Shown here: piece by piece, positions 18,744-29,248 of the stretch
Layout: every line of letters begins with the position of its first letter
How positions within the stretch are numbered: position 1 is the first letter of the stretch
Notes under the pieces: generated by a model
What the model was told of the DNA's origin: nothing
Database searches by the model: none
What the model saw: the letters and a program-made list of their open reading frames with translations, nothing else
Origin: Vibrio tubiashii
GTDB taxonomy: Bacteria; Pseudomonadota; Gammaproteobacteria; Enterobacterales; Vibrionaceae
DNA length: 64,000 nt
Direction of reading: 5' to 3'
NCBI RefSeq assembly: GCF_028551255.1
Contig: NZ_CP117029.1
Coordinates: 2,790,001 to 2,854,000 of the forward strand
Made by a program: the position numbers and the translations under genes

Positions 18744-18781
18744 CAACTAAGGTCTGTTGACTTAATGCCATAGAAAACAAA

Positions 18782-18810
18782 AACGGCAGCCAATTGGATT
18801 GGCTGCCGTT
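18782..18810. terminator. Bidirectional terminator between mutS and lptG
   Basis: AACGGCAGCCAAT and its exact reverse complement flank a 3-base loop, with T-rich sequence on the mutS side (TTTCTTTATT) and A-rich sequence on the other, so it can serve both converging transcripts. Confidence 0.85.
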
Positions 18811-18833
18811 TCTTTATTGCGAAAACATTTAGC

Positions 18834-19904
18834 TTAGAGCTTCCTACGCAGTAGCAACAAGGCGACCGTTAAGAACACAATACTAGGCATCACTGCGCCA
18901 AATACTGGCGGGATGTTGTAAACCAAACTCAGTGGGCCAAAGAATTCACTCGATATATAGAAAGTAAATCCAGCAATCACACCCGATAGAATACGGGCAC
19001 CCATAGTTACACTACGCAGTGGACCAAAGATAAATGACAGTGCCATTAACATCATCACCGCAATGGAGAATGGCTGTGTCACCTTACGCCAGAAGGCCAA
19101 TTCATAACGAGATGGATCTTGCTCAGACGCTTTTAAATAAGTGACATAATCATACAGGCCACCTAGAGATAACTCTTCTGGTTTGACCGTCACTACCGCT
19201 AACTTATCCGGTGCCAGAGAAGTCGTCCAACTATACTCAGCGAGACTCTGCTTGGAGATTTCTACCTCGTCCACCATTTCAGTTAGCTGAACGTCTTTCA
19301 TCATCCAAGTATTGTCTGACACATACTCGACTTCGGCAGCATAAACAACGCTTTCCAAGCGCTTGTCATCATCGTAGCGCCACATGTTCATGCCATAGAT
19401 TTTGCTGTCCTCAACTTTACCAATAAAGATAAAGTCATTGGCGTCACGTGCCCAAACTCCGGTCCGTACTGACATAATTGCACCGCCCGAAGTGGCAAAA
19501 GCACGCAAATCACGCGCCGCTTTTTGCGCTTGAGGCGCACCCCATTGACCAAGCAAAGTAACCATAATCATCAGGGGTACAGCGGTTTTCAGTACCGATA
19601 AGCCAATATCTAGTTTCGAAAAGCCCGCCGCCTGCATAACCACTAGCTCAGAGCTAGAGGCCAACATACCAAGACCAATCAGAGCACCAAGCAATGCCGC
19701 CATTGGAAAGAACATTTCAATATCACGTGGAATACTGAGCAAAACGAACAGTAAAGCTTGCAAAAGGTCGTACGTCCCCTCGCCCACTTTACGCAACTGC
19801 TCAACGTATTTGATGATCGCAGAAAGGCCGACAAAGGTTGCCAATACCAAAGATGAGGTGGCAATAATGGTTCTACCTATGTAGAGATCGAGAATCTTAA
19901 ACAC
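18834..19904 (-). CDS. lptG: LPS export ABC transporter permease LptG
   Basis: 356 residues of the YjgP/YjgQ family. Hydrophobic helices lie at about 12-33, 55-85, 98-120 in the N-terminal half and three more in the last 90 residues, with a periplasmic beta-jellyroll-like domain between. With LptF and the ATPase LptB it extracts lipopolysaccharide from the inner membrane and passes it to LptC. It follows lptF with only 3 bases between, so the two are co-translated. Confidence 0.95.
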   Translation of the reverse strand: MFKILDLYIGRTIIATSSLVLATFVGLSAIIKYVEQLRKVGEGTYDLLQALLFVLLSIPRDIEMFFPMAALLGALIGLGMLASSSELVVMQAAGFSKLDIGLSVLKTAVPLMIMVTLLGQWGAPQAQKAARDLRAFATSGGAIMSVRTGVWARDANDFIFIGKVEDSKIYGMNMWRYDDDKRLESVVYAAEVEYVSDNTWMMKDVQLTEMVDEVEISKQSLAEYSWTTSLAPDKLAVVTVKPEELSLGGLYDYVTYLKASEQDPSRYELAFWRKVTQPFSIAVMMLMALSFIFGPLRSVTMGARILSGVIAGFTFYISSEFFGPLSLVYNIPPVFGAVMPSIVFLTVALLLLRRKL

Positions 19905-19907
19905 GAC

Positions 19908-21011
19908 TTACGCTGCCTTTTTTCTTTGTCTTAGTTTGTCTTTGAAGCGGCGAACAGGAATGCTGTCCATCGAGTTAATACCAATCGCGGTCAAGAGTAG
20001 CGCAGCATTTATTGGCCACATACCAACGAAGGTAGGAATAGAACCATCTTCAATCGCTGACTTAGTGGCACTTATTGCCAAGAAGTAAGCCAGATAGATC
20101 AAAATAGCCGGCCCCATTTTGGCAAAGCGCCCCTGACGTGGGTTAACCGCAGAAAGAGGCACAACCAACATCGTAAGCAAAGGAATACAAACAACCAGTG
20201 AGATACGCCATTGAACTTCTGCTTGTGCGCGAGGGTCTGGGTTCTTCATCAATTCAAGAGTAGGAATCGCTTCCCAGTCACGACCTTGAGGCTTTACATC
20301 ACGCTGACCAATCAAACCTTCGTACTGATCGAAATCCGTCACCATGTAATCAACACGAGTCGGAACACCTTCATAACGAACACCATCGTACATACGAATC
20401 ACTTGTCGTCCGTCGCTAAGCTCTTTCACTTCTCCTGATTGAGAAAAAGAGACACTCGGAAGAATGGAATCACGCGGGCGCATTTGGGCAACAAACACGT
20501 GCTTGAGTTTCTTGCCATCAATATCGTCAATGAAAACCACTGAAGAACCATCTGGCGTGCCTTGGAAGTGGCCTTTCTTCAGCAAATCGACACTGTTCTC
20601 TGCCGCTGTTTCTTCTTGCAGCTTAACCAGTTGGTCTTGGCTATAAGGAGCAAAAACGAAAGAGTTAAAACCCGCAATCGCACCGGTAATAACGGCTAGG
20701 TATAAAGCTGCTCGGATCAAGAACTTATTACCAATCCCCGTCGCATTCATCACGGTAATTTCACTTTCTGCGTATAAACGGCCAAAAGTGAGCAAGATCC
20801 CCAAGAAAAGACTCAACGGCAACATCAAAAGTCCCATTGAAGGCATGCTTAAAGCCACATAGTGCATGACCAAGCTGGCGGGAATATCACCATCCGACGC
20901 ATCGGCCAAAACTTTGATCAATTTTTGGCTAAGGAACACTAAAAACAGGATAAAAAATATCGCTAATTGGCTTTTGAGTGTCTCGCGGATCAAATATCTA
21001 ACAATAATCAC
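19908..21011 (-). CDS. lptF: LPS export ABC transporter permease LptF
   Basis: 367 residues, starting MIIVRYLIRETLKSQ as typical for LptF. Three N-terminal membrane helices, a periplasmic domain (about 120-265) and three C-terminal helices are visible, with a basic tail (RRFKDKLRQRKKAA). It is the first gene of the lptF-lptG pair and is divergent from pepA, with 190 bases of promoter region between. Confidence 0.95.
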   Translation of the reverse strand: MIIVRYLIRETLKSQLAIFFILFLVFLSQKLIKVLADASDGDIPASLVMHYVALSMPSMGLLMLPLSLFLGILLTFGRLYAESEITVMNATGIGNKFLIRAALYLAVITGAIAGFNSFVFAPYSQDQLVKLQEETAAENSVDLLKKGHFQGTPDGSSVVFIDDIDGKKLKHVFVAQMRPRDSILPSVSFSQSGEVKELSDGRQVIRMYDGVRYEGVPTRVDYMVTDFDQYEGLIGQRDVKPQGRDWEAIPTLELMKNPDPRAQAEVQWRISLVVCIPLLTMLVVPLSAVNPRQGRFAKMGPAILIYLAYFLAISATKSAIEDGSIPTFVGMWPINAALLLTAIGINSMDSIPVRRFKDKLRQRKKAA

Positions 21012-21201
21012 GCTGAAATTACCTATACAAAACTTGTTTTTTTAATTGAATCACTATAATTTCCCGTTGAACCTTTTATTTTTAAATTTTTGGCTAACTG
21101 TTAATGCGCTTATTTAAGAATAGTTCCGAGTAAGGAATCAACAAGTAAGACGGCATTATCTAACATTTAGTTCTATTTGTCTTCAGGATGTAGGAGTACG
21201 C

Positions 21202-22710
21202 ATGGAGTTCAGTGTAAAAAGTGGCAGTCCAGAGAAACAGCGCAGCGCATGTATCGTTGTGGGCGTGTTCGAGCCACGTCGCCTTTCTCCAGTTGCCGAG
21301 CAGCTAGATAAAATCAGCGATGGCTATATTAGTTCACTACTTCGCCGTGGTGACCTAGAAGGAAAACCGGGGCAGATGCTACTGCTTCATCAAGTACCAG
21401 GTGTACTGTCTGAGCGCGTTTTACTGGTTGGTTGTGGTAAAGAACGTGAACTGGGTGAGCGTCAATACAAAGAGATCATCCAAAAGACTATCAACACTCT
21501 TAACGAAACAGGTTCAATGGAAGCGGTATGTTTCCTAACAGAACTGCACGTTAAAGGCCGTGATACTTACTGGAAAGTTCGCCAAGCGGTTGAAGCAACA
21601 AAAGATGGTCTATACACCTTCGATCAGTTCAAGAGCCAAAAGCCAGAAACTCGTCGACCACTACGTAAACTGGTATTTAACGTACCAACACGTCGTGAGC
21701 TAAACCTAGGTGAGAAAGCGATCGCACACGGTCTTGCTATCTCTTCTGGTGTAAAAGCATCCAAAGATCTTGGCAACATGCCACCAAACATCGCTAACCC
21801 TGCTTACCTTGCTTCTCAAGCGCGTCGCCTAGCTGACGATTACGAGACAGTGACAACCAAGATCATTGGTGAGCAAGAGATGGAAAAACTGGGCATGACT
21901 TCATACCTAGCGGTAGGTCGTGGCTCTAAGAATGAATCTATGATGTCTATCATGGAGTACAAGGGCAACCCAGATCCAGAAGCGAAACCAATTGTCCTTG
22001 TTGGTAAAGGTCTTACTTTCGATTCAGGCGGTATCTCACTGAAACCTGGCGAAGGTATGGATGAGATGAAGTACGACATGTGTGGTGCGGCATCTGTATT
22101 CGGTACAATGAAAGCACTGGCAAAACTGAACCTACCAATCAATGTGGTTGCTGTTCTTGCTGGCTGTGAAAACATGCCGGGTAGCAACGCTTACCGTCCA
22201 GGTGACATTCTAACTACGATGTCAGGCCAAACCGTTGAAGTACTCAACACTGATGCTGAAGGTCGCCTAGTATTGTGTGACGCGCTGACTTACGTAGAAC
22301 GCTACGAGCCAGAGTGTGTTGTAGACGTTGCAACGTTAACGGGTGCTTGTGTTATCGCACTTGGTCACCATATCAGTGGTGTTATCTCTAACCACAACCC
22401 ACTGTCTCACGAGCTAGTGAATGCTTCTGAGCAAGCAAGTGACCGTGCATGGCGTCTACCTATGGCAGACGAATACCACGAGCAACTTAAGAGCCCATTT
22501 GCTGATATGGCAAACATTGGTGGTCGCCCTGGCGGTACTATCACTGCAGGTTGCTTCCTATCTAAGTTCGCCAAGAAATACCACTGGGCGCATGTTGATA
22601 TCGCAGGTACTGCGTGGAAATCAGGTGCAGCGAAAGGCTCAACTGGCCGTCCGGTCTCAATGCTTGTCCAATTCCTGCTTAACCGCAGTGGCCAAGAGAC
22701 AGAGGAATAA
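21202..22710 (+). CDS. pepA: Leucyl aminopeptidase PepA
   Basis: 502 residues of peptidase family M17. It removes N-terminal residues from peptides in a hexamer with two metal ions per subunit, and in E. coli also binds DNA as an accessory factor for Xer recombination and carAB control. The metal and catalytic segments [16 protein letters not shown] (about 268), YDMCGAAS and NTDAEGRL (about 350) are intact. The ribosome site is GTAGGAG. It ends in a strong terminator, after which holC starts. Confidence 0.97.
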   Translation: MEFSVKSGSPEKQRSACIVVGVFEPRRLSPVAEQLDKISDGYISSLLRRGDLEGKPGQMLLLHQVPGVLSERVLLVGCGKERELGERQYKEIIQKTINTLNETGSMEAVCFLTELHVKGRDTYWKVRQAVEATKDGLYTFDQFKSQKPETRRPLRKLVFNVPTRRELNLGEKAIAHGLAISSGVKASKDLGNMPPNIANPAYLASQARRLADDYETVTTKIIGEQEMEKLGMTSYLAVGRGSKNESMMSIMEYKGNPDPEAKPIVLVGKGLTFDSGGISLKPGEGMDEMKYDMCGAASVFGTMKALAKLNLPINVVAVLAGCENMPGSNAYRPGDILTTMSGQTVEVLNTDAEGRLVLCDALTYVERYEPECVVDVATLTGACVIALGHHISGVISNHNPLSHELVNASEQASDRAWRLPMADEYHEQLKSPFADMANIGGRPGGTITAGCFLSKFAKKYHWAHVDIAGTAWKSGAAKGSTGRPVSMLVQFLLNRSGQETEE

Positions 22711-22723
22711 TCCTCACAATCTT

Positions 22724-22748
22724 AAAAAGGGCCGCAAGGCCCTTTTTT
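22724..22748 (+). terminator. Terminator after pepA
   Basis: AAAAAGGGCC, loop GCAA, GGCCC and a run of six T. It lies between pepA and holC, so holC must have some readthrough or its own promoter. Confidence 0.88.
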
Positions 22749-22771
22749 GTATCTACTAACAGCGAGCAGAT

Positions 22772-23221
22772 ATGGCGAATGCAACCTTTTACATTATCAA
22801 TCCAGACTCTCCTCAGGCTGAAGCTCAGGGGTTTGGTTTGTATGTATTGTTTCTTGCGCATCATTTCGCCAAGCAAGGTGCTAAGGTTTATCTCAATTGC
22901 AACGATAAATCTCACGCTGAACAAATCGCTGAATTTTTCTGGCAAGTCGATGCCAAACAATTTGTTGCCCATAATCTAGTGGGTGAAGGGCCAAGATACG
23001 GCACCAACATCGAGATTGGTTACCAAGGGGTTAAACCTTCTTGGAACCGACAATTGGTAATAAATTTGGCGGAAAATGAGACAACCTTTGCGAACAAGTT
23101 TGCTGAGGTGGTAGACTTCGTCCCTTGCGAAGAAAAAGCCAAGCAACTGGCGCGAGAAAGATATAAAATCTACCGCCAAGCGGGCTATCAGCTACAAACG
23201 ATTGAGATCGAACACAAATAG
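22772..23221 (+). CDS. holC: DNA polymerase III chi subunit HolC
   Basis: 149 residues, the usual length. Chi joins the clamp loader to single-strand-binding protein through the psi subunit. The N-terminus MANATFYIINPDS and the middle FLAHHFAKQGAKVYLNCNDK match the family. Its order pepA-holC-valS is standard. The stop codon (TAG) lies inside the left end of the MITE-like element that follows, so the natural end may have been slightly altered. Confidence 0.93.
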   Translation: MANATFYIINPDSPQAEAQGFGLYVLFLAHHFAKQGAKVYLNCNDKSHAEQIAEFFWQVDAKQFVAHNLVGEGPRYGTNIEIGYQGVKPSWNRQLVINLAENETTFANKFAEVVDFVPCEEKAKQLARERYKIYRQAGYQLQTIEIEHK

Positions 23222-23485
23222 GGTCTGTTGACCTTTCGAGCTGATTTTTGCAGCTGTTTGTGGAAAATTTATACAAGGCAGAGGCTTTGAAATGTAGCTT
23301 GCCTACATGAAAAGCCGATAACGCAGTAGAAATGAACCACAAACGCTGCCCGAAGGGTTCGGCTAAAATCGTTTTATGCTTTGTTAAGGGGTATTTACTT
23401 AGAATGCTAGGCTACACACCCCTTGCCGCGCCTAAAACGATTTTATCTCGAACAAAATTTAACCGCGAAAGGTCAACAGGCCCTA
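23219..23485. mobile_element. MITE-like repeat with 20-bp terminal inverted repeats
   Basis: The ends are TAGGGTCTGTTGACCTTTCG (23219-23238) and its reverse complement at 23466-23485, with one mismatch. The 267 bases contain no convincing gene. Inside, AAAATCGTTTTA near 23367 pairs with TAAAACGATTTT near 23431. I recall similar sequences as dispersed intergenic repeats in vibrios. It touches the holC stop and lies 114 bases before valS. The remaining stretch to 23598 holds only the valS leader. Confidence 0.75.
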
Positions 23486-23598
23486 GCAACAAACACAACC
23501 GGTCAATCCTTATAGCTAAGGCGATCTTGTTAGAGATCCCTCACTTATAAAGATTGACTTAGAATTAAACCAGACCTATCAGCAGAATATCTATAGCT

Positions 23599-26472
23599 AT
23601 GGAAAAGACATACAACCCAACTTCAATTGAACAAGCTTTATACCAAGCTTGGGAAGAGAAAGGCTACTTTAAGCCACACGGTGACACGACGAAAGAATCA
23701 TACAGCATCATGATCCCGCCACCGAACGTCACTGGTAGCCTACACATGGGCCACGCGTTCCAAGACACCATCATGGATACTCTGATCCGTGCTGAACGTA
23801 TGAAGGGCAAAAACACCCTTTGGCAAGTAGGTACTGACCACGCTGGTATCGCAACTCAAATGGTTGTTGAGCGTAAGATCGCGGCTGAAGAAGGCAAGAC
23901 TAAACACGATTACGGTCGTGATGCTTTCATCGACAAAATCTGGGAATGGAAGAACGAATCTGGTGGCACAATCACTAAGCAGCTCCGTCGCCTAGGCGCA
24001 TCTGTAGACTGGGACCGCGAGCGTTTCACTATGGATGATGGCCTATCAAACGCTGTTCAAGAAGTATTTGTTCGCCTGTACGAAGAAGACTTAATCTATC
24101 GTGGTAAGCGTCTAGTAAACTGGGATCCTAAACTGCACACAGCGATTTCTGATCTTGAAGTTGAAAACAAAGACAAAAAAGGTCACATGTGGCACTTCCG
24201 CTACCCACTAGCAAATGGTGTGAAAACAGCGGAAGGTAAAGACTACATTGTTGTTGCGACAACACGTCCTGAAACCATGCTTGGTGATACTGGTGTCGCT
24301 GTTAACCCAGAAGACCCACGTTACAAAGATCTTATCGGTAAAGAGATCCTACTTCCTGTCGTTAACCGTCTGATCCCTATCGTAGGCGATGAGCATGCAG
24401 ATATGGAAAAAGGCACAGGTTGTGTGAAGATCACGCCTGCGCACGACTTCAATGACTACGAAGTTGGTAAGCGCCACCAGCTACCAATGATCAACATCCT
24501 AACTTTCAACGCAGACATCCGTGATGCGGCTGAAGTCTTCACTACTAACGGTGAAGCAAGCGATGTTTACTCAACTGAGCTACCTGCTAAATACCACGGT
24601 ATGGAGCGCTTTGCTGCACGTAAAGCGATCGTTGCGGAATTTGAAGAACTTGGTCTACTAGACGAGATCAAAGATCACGACCTAACGGTTCCTTACGGAG
24701 ACCGTGGTGGCGTGGTTATTGAGCCAATGCTAACTGACCAATGGTACGTACGTGCTGCACCTCTTGCTGAGCCTGCAGTTAAAGCGGTTGAAGATGGTGA
24801 AATCCAATTCGTTCCTAAACAGTACGAAAACATGTACTTCTCTTGGATGCGTGACATTCAAGACTGGTGTATCTCTCGTCAGCTTTGGTGGGGTCACCGT
24901 ATCCCAGCTTGGTACGACAACGACGGCAATGTTTATGTAGGTCGTACTGAAGAAGAAGTACGTGCAAACAACAACCTTGCACCTGTTGTTGTTCTTCGCC
25001 AAGACGACGACGTACTTGATACATGGTTCTCTTCTGCGCTATGGACGTTCGGTACTCAAGGCTGGCCTGAGCAAACTGAAGACCTGAAGACATTCCACCC
25101 TTCAGACGTGCTAGTAACGGGCTTCGACATCATCTTCTTCTGGGTTGCACGTATGATCATGATGACCATGCACTTCAACAAAGATGAAAACGGTAAATCT
25201 CAAGTACCATTTAAGACTGTTTACGTAACGGGCCTAATCCGTGACGAAAACGGCGACAAGATGTCTAAGTCTAAAGGTAACGTTCTTGACCCGATCGACA
25301 TGATCGATGGTATCGACCTTGAGTCTTTAGTAGAGAAGCGTTGTGGCAACATGATGCAGCCTCAGCTAGCGAAGAAGATCGAGAAGAACACACGTAAGAC
25401 GTTCGAAAACGGTATCGAACCATACGGTACTGACGCACTGCGTTTTACTCTTGCTGCTATGGCTTCTACTGGCCGTGACATCAACTGGGATATGAAGCGT
25501 CTTGAAGGTTACCGTAACTTCTGTAACAAGCTATGGAACGCAAGCCGTTACGTACTAATGAATACAGAAGAGCACGATTGTGGCATGTCACTATCAGCTG
25601 AAGAGCGTGCAAACATGGAATTCTCTCTAGCGGACAAATGGATCGAGTCTCAGTTTGAACTAGCAGCGAAAGAGTTTAACGCTCACCTAGACAATTACCG
25701 TCTAGACATGGCAGCGAACACACTTTACGAATTCATCTGGAACCAATTCTGTGACTGGTACCTAGAGCTAACTAAGCCAGTTCTTTGGAAAGGTACTGAA
25801 GCTCAGCAACAAGCGACTCGCTACATGCTGATCACTGTGTTAGAGAAGACACTACGTCTTGCTCACCCAGTGCTACCTTACATCACTGAATCTATCTGGC
25901 AGAGCGTTAAGCCGCTAGTAGACGGTGTTGAAGGCGACACTATCATGACTCAAGCGCTTCCTCAGTTTAATGAAGAGAACTTCAACGCTGAGATCGTAGA
26001 AGACATCGAGTGGGTTAAGACTTTCATCACGGCTATCCGTAACCTACGTGCAGAGTACGACATTGCACCTAGCAAAGGTCTAGAAGTAATGATCAAGGTT
26101 GCGAACGAGAAAGACGCTGCACGTATCGAAGCAAACAAAGTTGTTCTGAACTCTCTTGCTAAGCTAGATAGCCTCACAGTGCTAGCTCAAGACGCTGAGA
26201 CTCCTGCATGTGCGACTAAGCTAGTGGGTCAATCTGAACTGATGATCCCTATGGCAGGTCTTATCGACAAAGATGCAGAACTTGCTCGTCTTGATAAAGA
26301 AGTGCAAAAAACGCACGGCGAAATCAAGCGTATCGAAGGTAAACTAGGTAACGAAGGTTTCGTTGCTAAAGCACCTGAAGCGGTTATCGCGAAAGAGCGT
26401 GAAAAACTAGTGGGTTACCAAGAAACACTAGCCAAGCTTGAAGAGCAGAAAGCGACAATTGCTGCGCTTTAA
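23599..26472 (+). CDS. valS: Valyl-tRNA synthetase
   Basis: 957 residues, a class I synthetase that charges tRNA-Val and edits misattached Thr. The HIGH-type motif is HMGH (about residue 48) and the KMSKS motif is DKMSKSKGN (about 555). Between them lies the CP1 editing domain ([13 protein letters not shown]). The anticodon-binding domain and a C-terminal coiled coil (about 890-957, [15 protein letters not shown]) complete the normal architecture. No strong Shine-Dalgarno precedes the ATG. Codon use is strongly biased as in highly expressed genes. Confidence 0.98.
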   Translation: MEKTYNPTSIEQALYQAWEEKGYFKPHGDTTKESYSIMIPPPNVTGSLHMGHAFQDTIMDTLIRAERMKGKNTLWQVGTDHAGIATQMVVERKIAAEEGKTKHDYGRDAFIDKIWEWKNESGGTITKQLRRLGASVDWDRERFTMDDGLSNAVQEVFVRLYEEDLIYRGKRLVNWDPKLHTAISDLEVENKDKKGHMWHFRYPLANGVKTAEGKDYIVVATTRPETMLGDTGVAVNPEDPRYKDLIGKEILLPVVNRLIPIVGDEHADMEKGTGCVKITPAHDFNDYEVGKRHQLPMINILTFNADIRDAAEVFTTNGEASDVYSTELPAKYHGMERFAARKAIVAEFEELGLLDEIKDHDLTVPYGDRGGVVIEPMLTDQWYVRAAPLAEPAVKAVEDGEIQFVPKQYENMYFSWMRDIQDWCISRQLWWGHRIPAWYDNDGNVYVGRTEEEVRANNNLAPVVVLRQDDDVLDTWFSSALWTFGTQGWPEQTEDLKTFHPSDVLVTGFDIIFFWVARMIMMTMHFNKDENGKSQVPFKTVYVTGLIRDENGDKMSKSKGNVLDPIDMIDGIDLESLVEKRCGNMMQPQLAKKIEKNTRKTFENGIEPYGTDALRFTLAAMASTGRDINWDMKRLEGYRNFCNKLWNASRYVLMNTEEHDCGMSLSAEERANMEFSLADKWIESQFELAAKEFNAHLDNYRLDMAANTLYEFIWNQFCDWYLELTKPVLWKGTEAQQQATRYMLITVLEKTLRLAHPVLPYITESIWQSVKPLVDGVEGDTIMTQALPQFNEENFNAEIVEDIEWVKTFITAIRNLRAEYDIAPSKGLEVMIKVANEKDAARIEANKVVLNSLAKLDSLTVLAQDAETPACATKLVGQSELMIPMAGLIDKDAELARLDKEVQKTHGEIKRIEGKLGNEGFVAKAPEAVIAKEREKLVGYQETLAKLEEQKATIAAL

Positions 26473-26500
26473 GATAAGCAAATAAATGCTTAAAAGATAC

Positions 26501-26530
26501 AAAGGCCAGTCATCATGACTGGCCTTTTTT
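26501..26530 (+). terminator. Terminator after valS
   Basis: AAAGGCCAGT, loop CATCATG, ACTGGCC followed by six T. Confidence 0.9.
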
Positions 26531-26625
26531 GTTTACTTAAGCGTCGGGATGTTTTTGAACCTTGGCTTGGTCACTGGTAAATTATCTTCTAACTTTAATA
26601 GAGGACGAATGAAGCAGGAGCCTAT

Positions 26626-27363
26626 ATGCCGTACTACTTGCTATTATCAAGCGCTCTGCTTCTGTTGCTCTCTCCCTTTTCGTTTGCAAATGAACCTCCT
26701 AAAGTCATCAAAATTGCAGCTGGTAACTGGGCTCCCTTTATCGGCGAGAAGCTTGAAAACTACGGTTATGTTGGTCAAACCATCCAGCAAGTTTTTGCCA
26801 ATAAGGGCTACCAGGTTGAGTTCCACTTTTACCCTTGGAAAAGAGCTTACAAAAAGGCGAGCGAAGGTGAGTACGTCGCGACTGCAGTTTGGATGTATGC
26901 CGAAGAGCGTACCGAATTCTTCATGTACAGCGATCCTGTTGCCCAAGAGCAGTTTGTCTTTTTTCATCTGCGCGAAAAGCCTTTCGATTGGCAAACTTTG
27001 GCTGACTTAGAAGGAAAGCTGCTTGGAGGCGGACTGGGCTACAGTTATGGCGCTGAGCTCGATCAGTTGCTAGAGAGCCAATCCATCAAAATGAATCGAG
27101 TTGAAAGCCCAACCAAAGCCTTTCAACTGCTTAAATATCGTCGAGTTGAACTTGTCCCAGAAGAGAAACATATTGGCATGTTCTCACTAAGTAAACTGCC
27201 GATAGAAACACAGCAGTTGATCACCTATAACCCAAAACCTTTCCTGACCAATGACAGCTATTTAATGTTTTCCAAAGCTCACCCCGAAGCGATGGCATTA
27301 ATGGAGATATTTAATCAGGGCTTAACAGAGTTAAAAGCCGCTAAGGGAGAACTAGAGAACTAG
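26626..27363 (+). CDS. Periplasmic substrate-binding protein, family 3 type
   Basis: 245 residues with a signal peptide (hydrophobic 4-20, cleavage after SFA near 22). The mature part starts with VIKIAAGNWAPFI and continues with GYVGQTIQQVF and FYPWKRAYK, typical of the SBP_bac_3-like proteins found alone in vibrios. No permease or ATPase gene is next to it, so the partner is unknown, and it could be a sensor-type binding protein. The last four residues (ELEN) and the stop come from an 8-base tandem repeat, so the native C-terminus may have been changed. Confidence 0.85.
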   Translation: MPYYLLLSSALLLLLSPFSFANEPPKVIKIAAGNWAPFIGEKLENYGYVGQTIQQVFANKGYQVEFHFYPWKRAYKKASEGEYVATAVWMYAEERTEFFMYSDPVAQEQFVFFHLREKPFDWQTLADLEGKLLGGGLGYSYGAELDQLLESQSIKMNRVESPTKAFQLLKYRRVELVPEEKHIGMFSLSKLPIETQQLITYNPKPFLTNDSYLMFSKAHPEAMALMEIFNQGLTELKAAKGELEN

Positions 27364-27378
27364 AGAACTAGAGAACTA
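27347..27378. repeat. Four copies of GAGAACTA
   Basis: The octamer repeats four times without error. Its CTAG core supplies the stop of the + strand binding protein (27361-27363) and, on the other strand, the stop of the dehydrogenase (27376-27378). Confidence 0.9.
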
Positions 27379-28338
27379 GACTACGCGGTTTTGCTCTCTG
27401 CCCTCAGTAAACGCAACAATGTTATCGATCAGAATATCGGCAAGCTTTTGAATCGAAGAGTCACTGCCCCACGCAACATGCGGGGTAAGAAGTAAGTTCG
27501 GTAGGTGCATGTTAGCAATCAAAGAGTTGGACTCATCCGCAGGCTCATCGGTAAACACATCAAACCCAGCGCCTCTTATCACACCATGCTTAAGTGCATC
27601 AATTAGGGCTTCTTCATCGACTAAGCCGCCACGTCCGGTATTGATGACAATACTTGAAGGTTTCATTGATGACAGCTCTTGGCGACCAATAAGGTGTTTT
27701 GTCTGCTCGTTCAATGGACAGTGCAATGTCAGGACATCAGAAACAGCTAACACCTGCTCGAAAGGTAAATAGCCCTCACGACACGCCTTCGTACCTTTGT
27801 GCTCAGCAAACAATACGTGCATGCCCAATGCCTTAGCTAACGCTGCTGTTGCTTGGCCTAACGCACCGCCGCCAATCACACCCATTGTCGAGCCCGCCGT
27901 ATCACTGATTGGGTGAGTAAAAAAGCAAAACTGTTTATTGCGCTGCCACTCTCCGGCAGCGATATCGTTATGATAGCCTTTTAAGTTGCGCTTTAATGCG
28001 AACATCATTGCGATGACATGCTCTGGAACGGACTGTGTCGCATAACCTTGAACATTAGCCACCGCGATGCCGCGCTCTTTACAGCAAAGCGTATCAACAT
28101 TGTTGAAACCTGTAGCCGAGACAGCGACAAGCTTTAGGTTAGGTAACTGAGCTAAGACACCTCGATCCAAAACGACTTTATTAGTAATGACGATTTGGGC
28201 ATCTTTGGCTCTCTCGACAACTAATTCTGGTGCAGTGAAATCATACTCGATCCACTGATGATCGAAAGGTAGGTGAGGCAATTCAATTTGAGTTGGGATC
28301 GTAGCACGATCCAGAAAAACAACAGTAGACAGCGACAT
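27376..28338 (-). CDS. D-2-hydroxyacid dehydrogenase (NAD-dependent)
   Basis: 320 residues from the ATG at 28338, which has an AAGGAG site; an upstream extension to 28419 is not needed. The Rossmann motif is GVIGGGALGQA (about 150). The catalytic Arg (NTGRGGLVDE), Glu and His (TPHVAWGS) are in place. It reduces 2-keto acids or oxidises D-2-hydroxy acids; hydroxypyruvate/glycerate or a related acid is likely, but the motif does not fix the substrate. It follows rluA on the same strand. Confidence 0.9.
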   Translation of the reverse strand: MSLSTVVFLDRATIPTQIELPHLPFDHQWIEYDFTAPELVVERAKDAQIVITNKVVLDRGVLAQLPNLKLVAVSATGFNNVDTLCCKERGIAVANVQGYATQSVPEHVIAMMFALKRNLKGYHNDIAAGEWQRNKQFCFFTHPISDTAGSTMGVIGGGALGQATAALAKALGMHVLFAEHKGTKACREGYLPFEQVLAVSDVLTLHCPLNEQTKHLIGRQELSSMKPSSIVINTGRGGLVDEEALIDALKHGVIRGAGFDVFTDEPADESNSLIANMHLPNLLLTPHVAWGSDSSIQKLADILIDNIVAFTEGREQNRVV

Positions 28339-28375
28339 AAGATCTCCTTGCGCTGCCGAATCTATCCTTGAATTA

Positions 28376-29113
28376 TTATGGGCGTGGCAGCAATTTATAA
28401 TCTGGTAATTCTCGCACAAGTGGAAAATAGTTAAAGATCATCGCTTCTGCTTCAAGATAGAAATCACATGGAACAAAGCGAGTTTGCAATAACTCAGTAT
28501 CCGGATGATAAAAACTAAGTTCAGCGGCATGAAGTTCTAAGCGCGAAGAAAACTCAAAGGCCTCTCCTTGTGAGTAAAACTCATCACCGACGATCGGGTA
28601 GCCCAATGCCTGCATATGTACCCGAAGCTGGTGGGAGCGACCCGTAATCGGTAGCAATCTAACAATCGTGGTTTTCTCTTCGTGTTTGACCACCTGATAC
28701 AAAGTTTTTGAAGGCTTGCCGTGTTCAAAGCAAACTTTCTGCCTTGGACGGTTTTCCCAATCGCAAATCAAAGGCAGGTCAACTTCTCCCTCAGGCTGCT
28801 CAACATGCCCCCAGACACGCGCGTAGTAGACTTTGTGCGTCAAGCGATATTGAAACTGCTTCTTAAGCGAGCGTTCCGCTTGTTTATGTTTAGCCAACAG
28901 CATCAAGCCCGATGTATCCATATCGAGGCGATGTACCACTTGGATCTCAGGGTAGAGTTCAACTAAGCGCGACCACAAACTATCGTAATGCTCTGCTAAA
29001 CGACCCGGCACAGACAAGAGTCCCGATGGTTTATTAGCCACCAAGATATGTTCATCTTCAAACACCACATCAACCCAAGGCTCTTGCGGCGGGTTGTATT
29101 CAGTCATTGCCAT
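28376..29113 (-). CDS. rluA: tRNA/23S rRNA pseudouridine synthase RluA
   Basis: 245 residues from MAMTEYNPPQEP, matching the E. coli RluA start; the 12 codons before it lie in a repeat and are rejected. It makes pseudouridine at tRNA position 32 and 23S rRNA 746. The catalytic Asp is in HRLDMDTSG (about residue 63). The segments NKPSGLLSVPGR and LPITGRSHQLRVHM are family marks. It is about 25 residues longer than E. coli RluA at the C-terminus. The following dehydrogenase starts 37 bases later. Confidence 0.95.
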   Translation of the reverse strand: MAMTEYNPPQEPWVDVVFEDEHILVANKPSGLLSVPGRLAEHYDSLWSRLVELYPEIQVVHRLDMDTSGLMLLAKHKQAERSLKKQFQYRLTHKVYYARVWGHVEQPEGEVDLPLICDWENRPRQKVCFEHGKPSKTLYQVVKHEEKTTIVRLLPITGRSHQLRVHMQALGYPIVGDEFYSQGEAFEFSSRLELHAAELSFYHPDTELLQTRFVPCDFYLEAEAMIFNYFPLVRELPDYKLLPRP

Positions 29114-29143
29114 GACAGGCTCTCTTTCCCATAAGAACAGAAA

Positions 29144-29235
29144 CGTCATTCCCGATAGCGACGAAGGAGTGTAGTCGGGAATCTCTGACGATTGGAGAGA
29201 TTCCTGACATTTCGTTCCTCAATTCAGGAATGACG
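29144..29235. repeat. Multi-hairpin intergenic repeat
   Basis: The element is bounded by CGTCATTCC and GGAATGACG. Inside is GGAATCTCT-GACGATTGG-AGAGATTCC and two further fold-back parts (CCCGATA to TCGGGAA; TTCCTCAATTCAGGAA). It sits between rapA and rluA. Its form suggests a BIME-like dispersed Vibrio repeat. Confidence 0.7.
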
Positions 29236-29248
29236 CGGACGACGAAAA

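Noticed and set aside
18750..18765. Second copy of the MITE end (GGTCTGTTGAC)
   Set aside because: Only 11 bases match the terminal repeat at 23,219 and no partner end is nearby.
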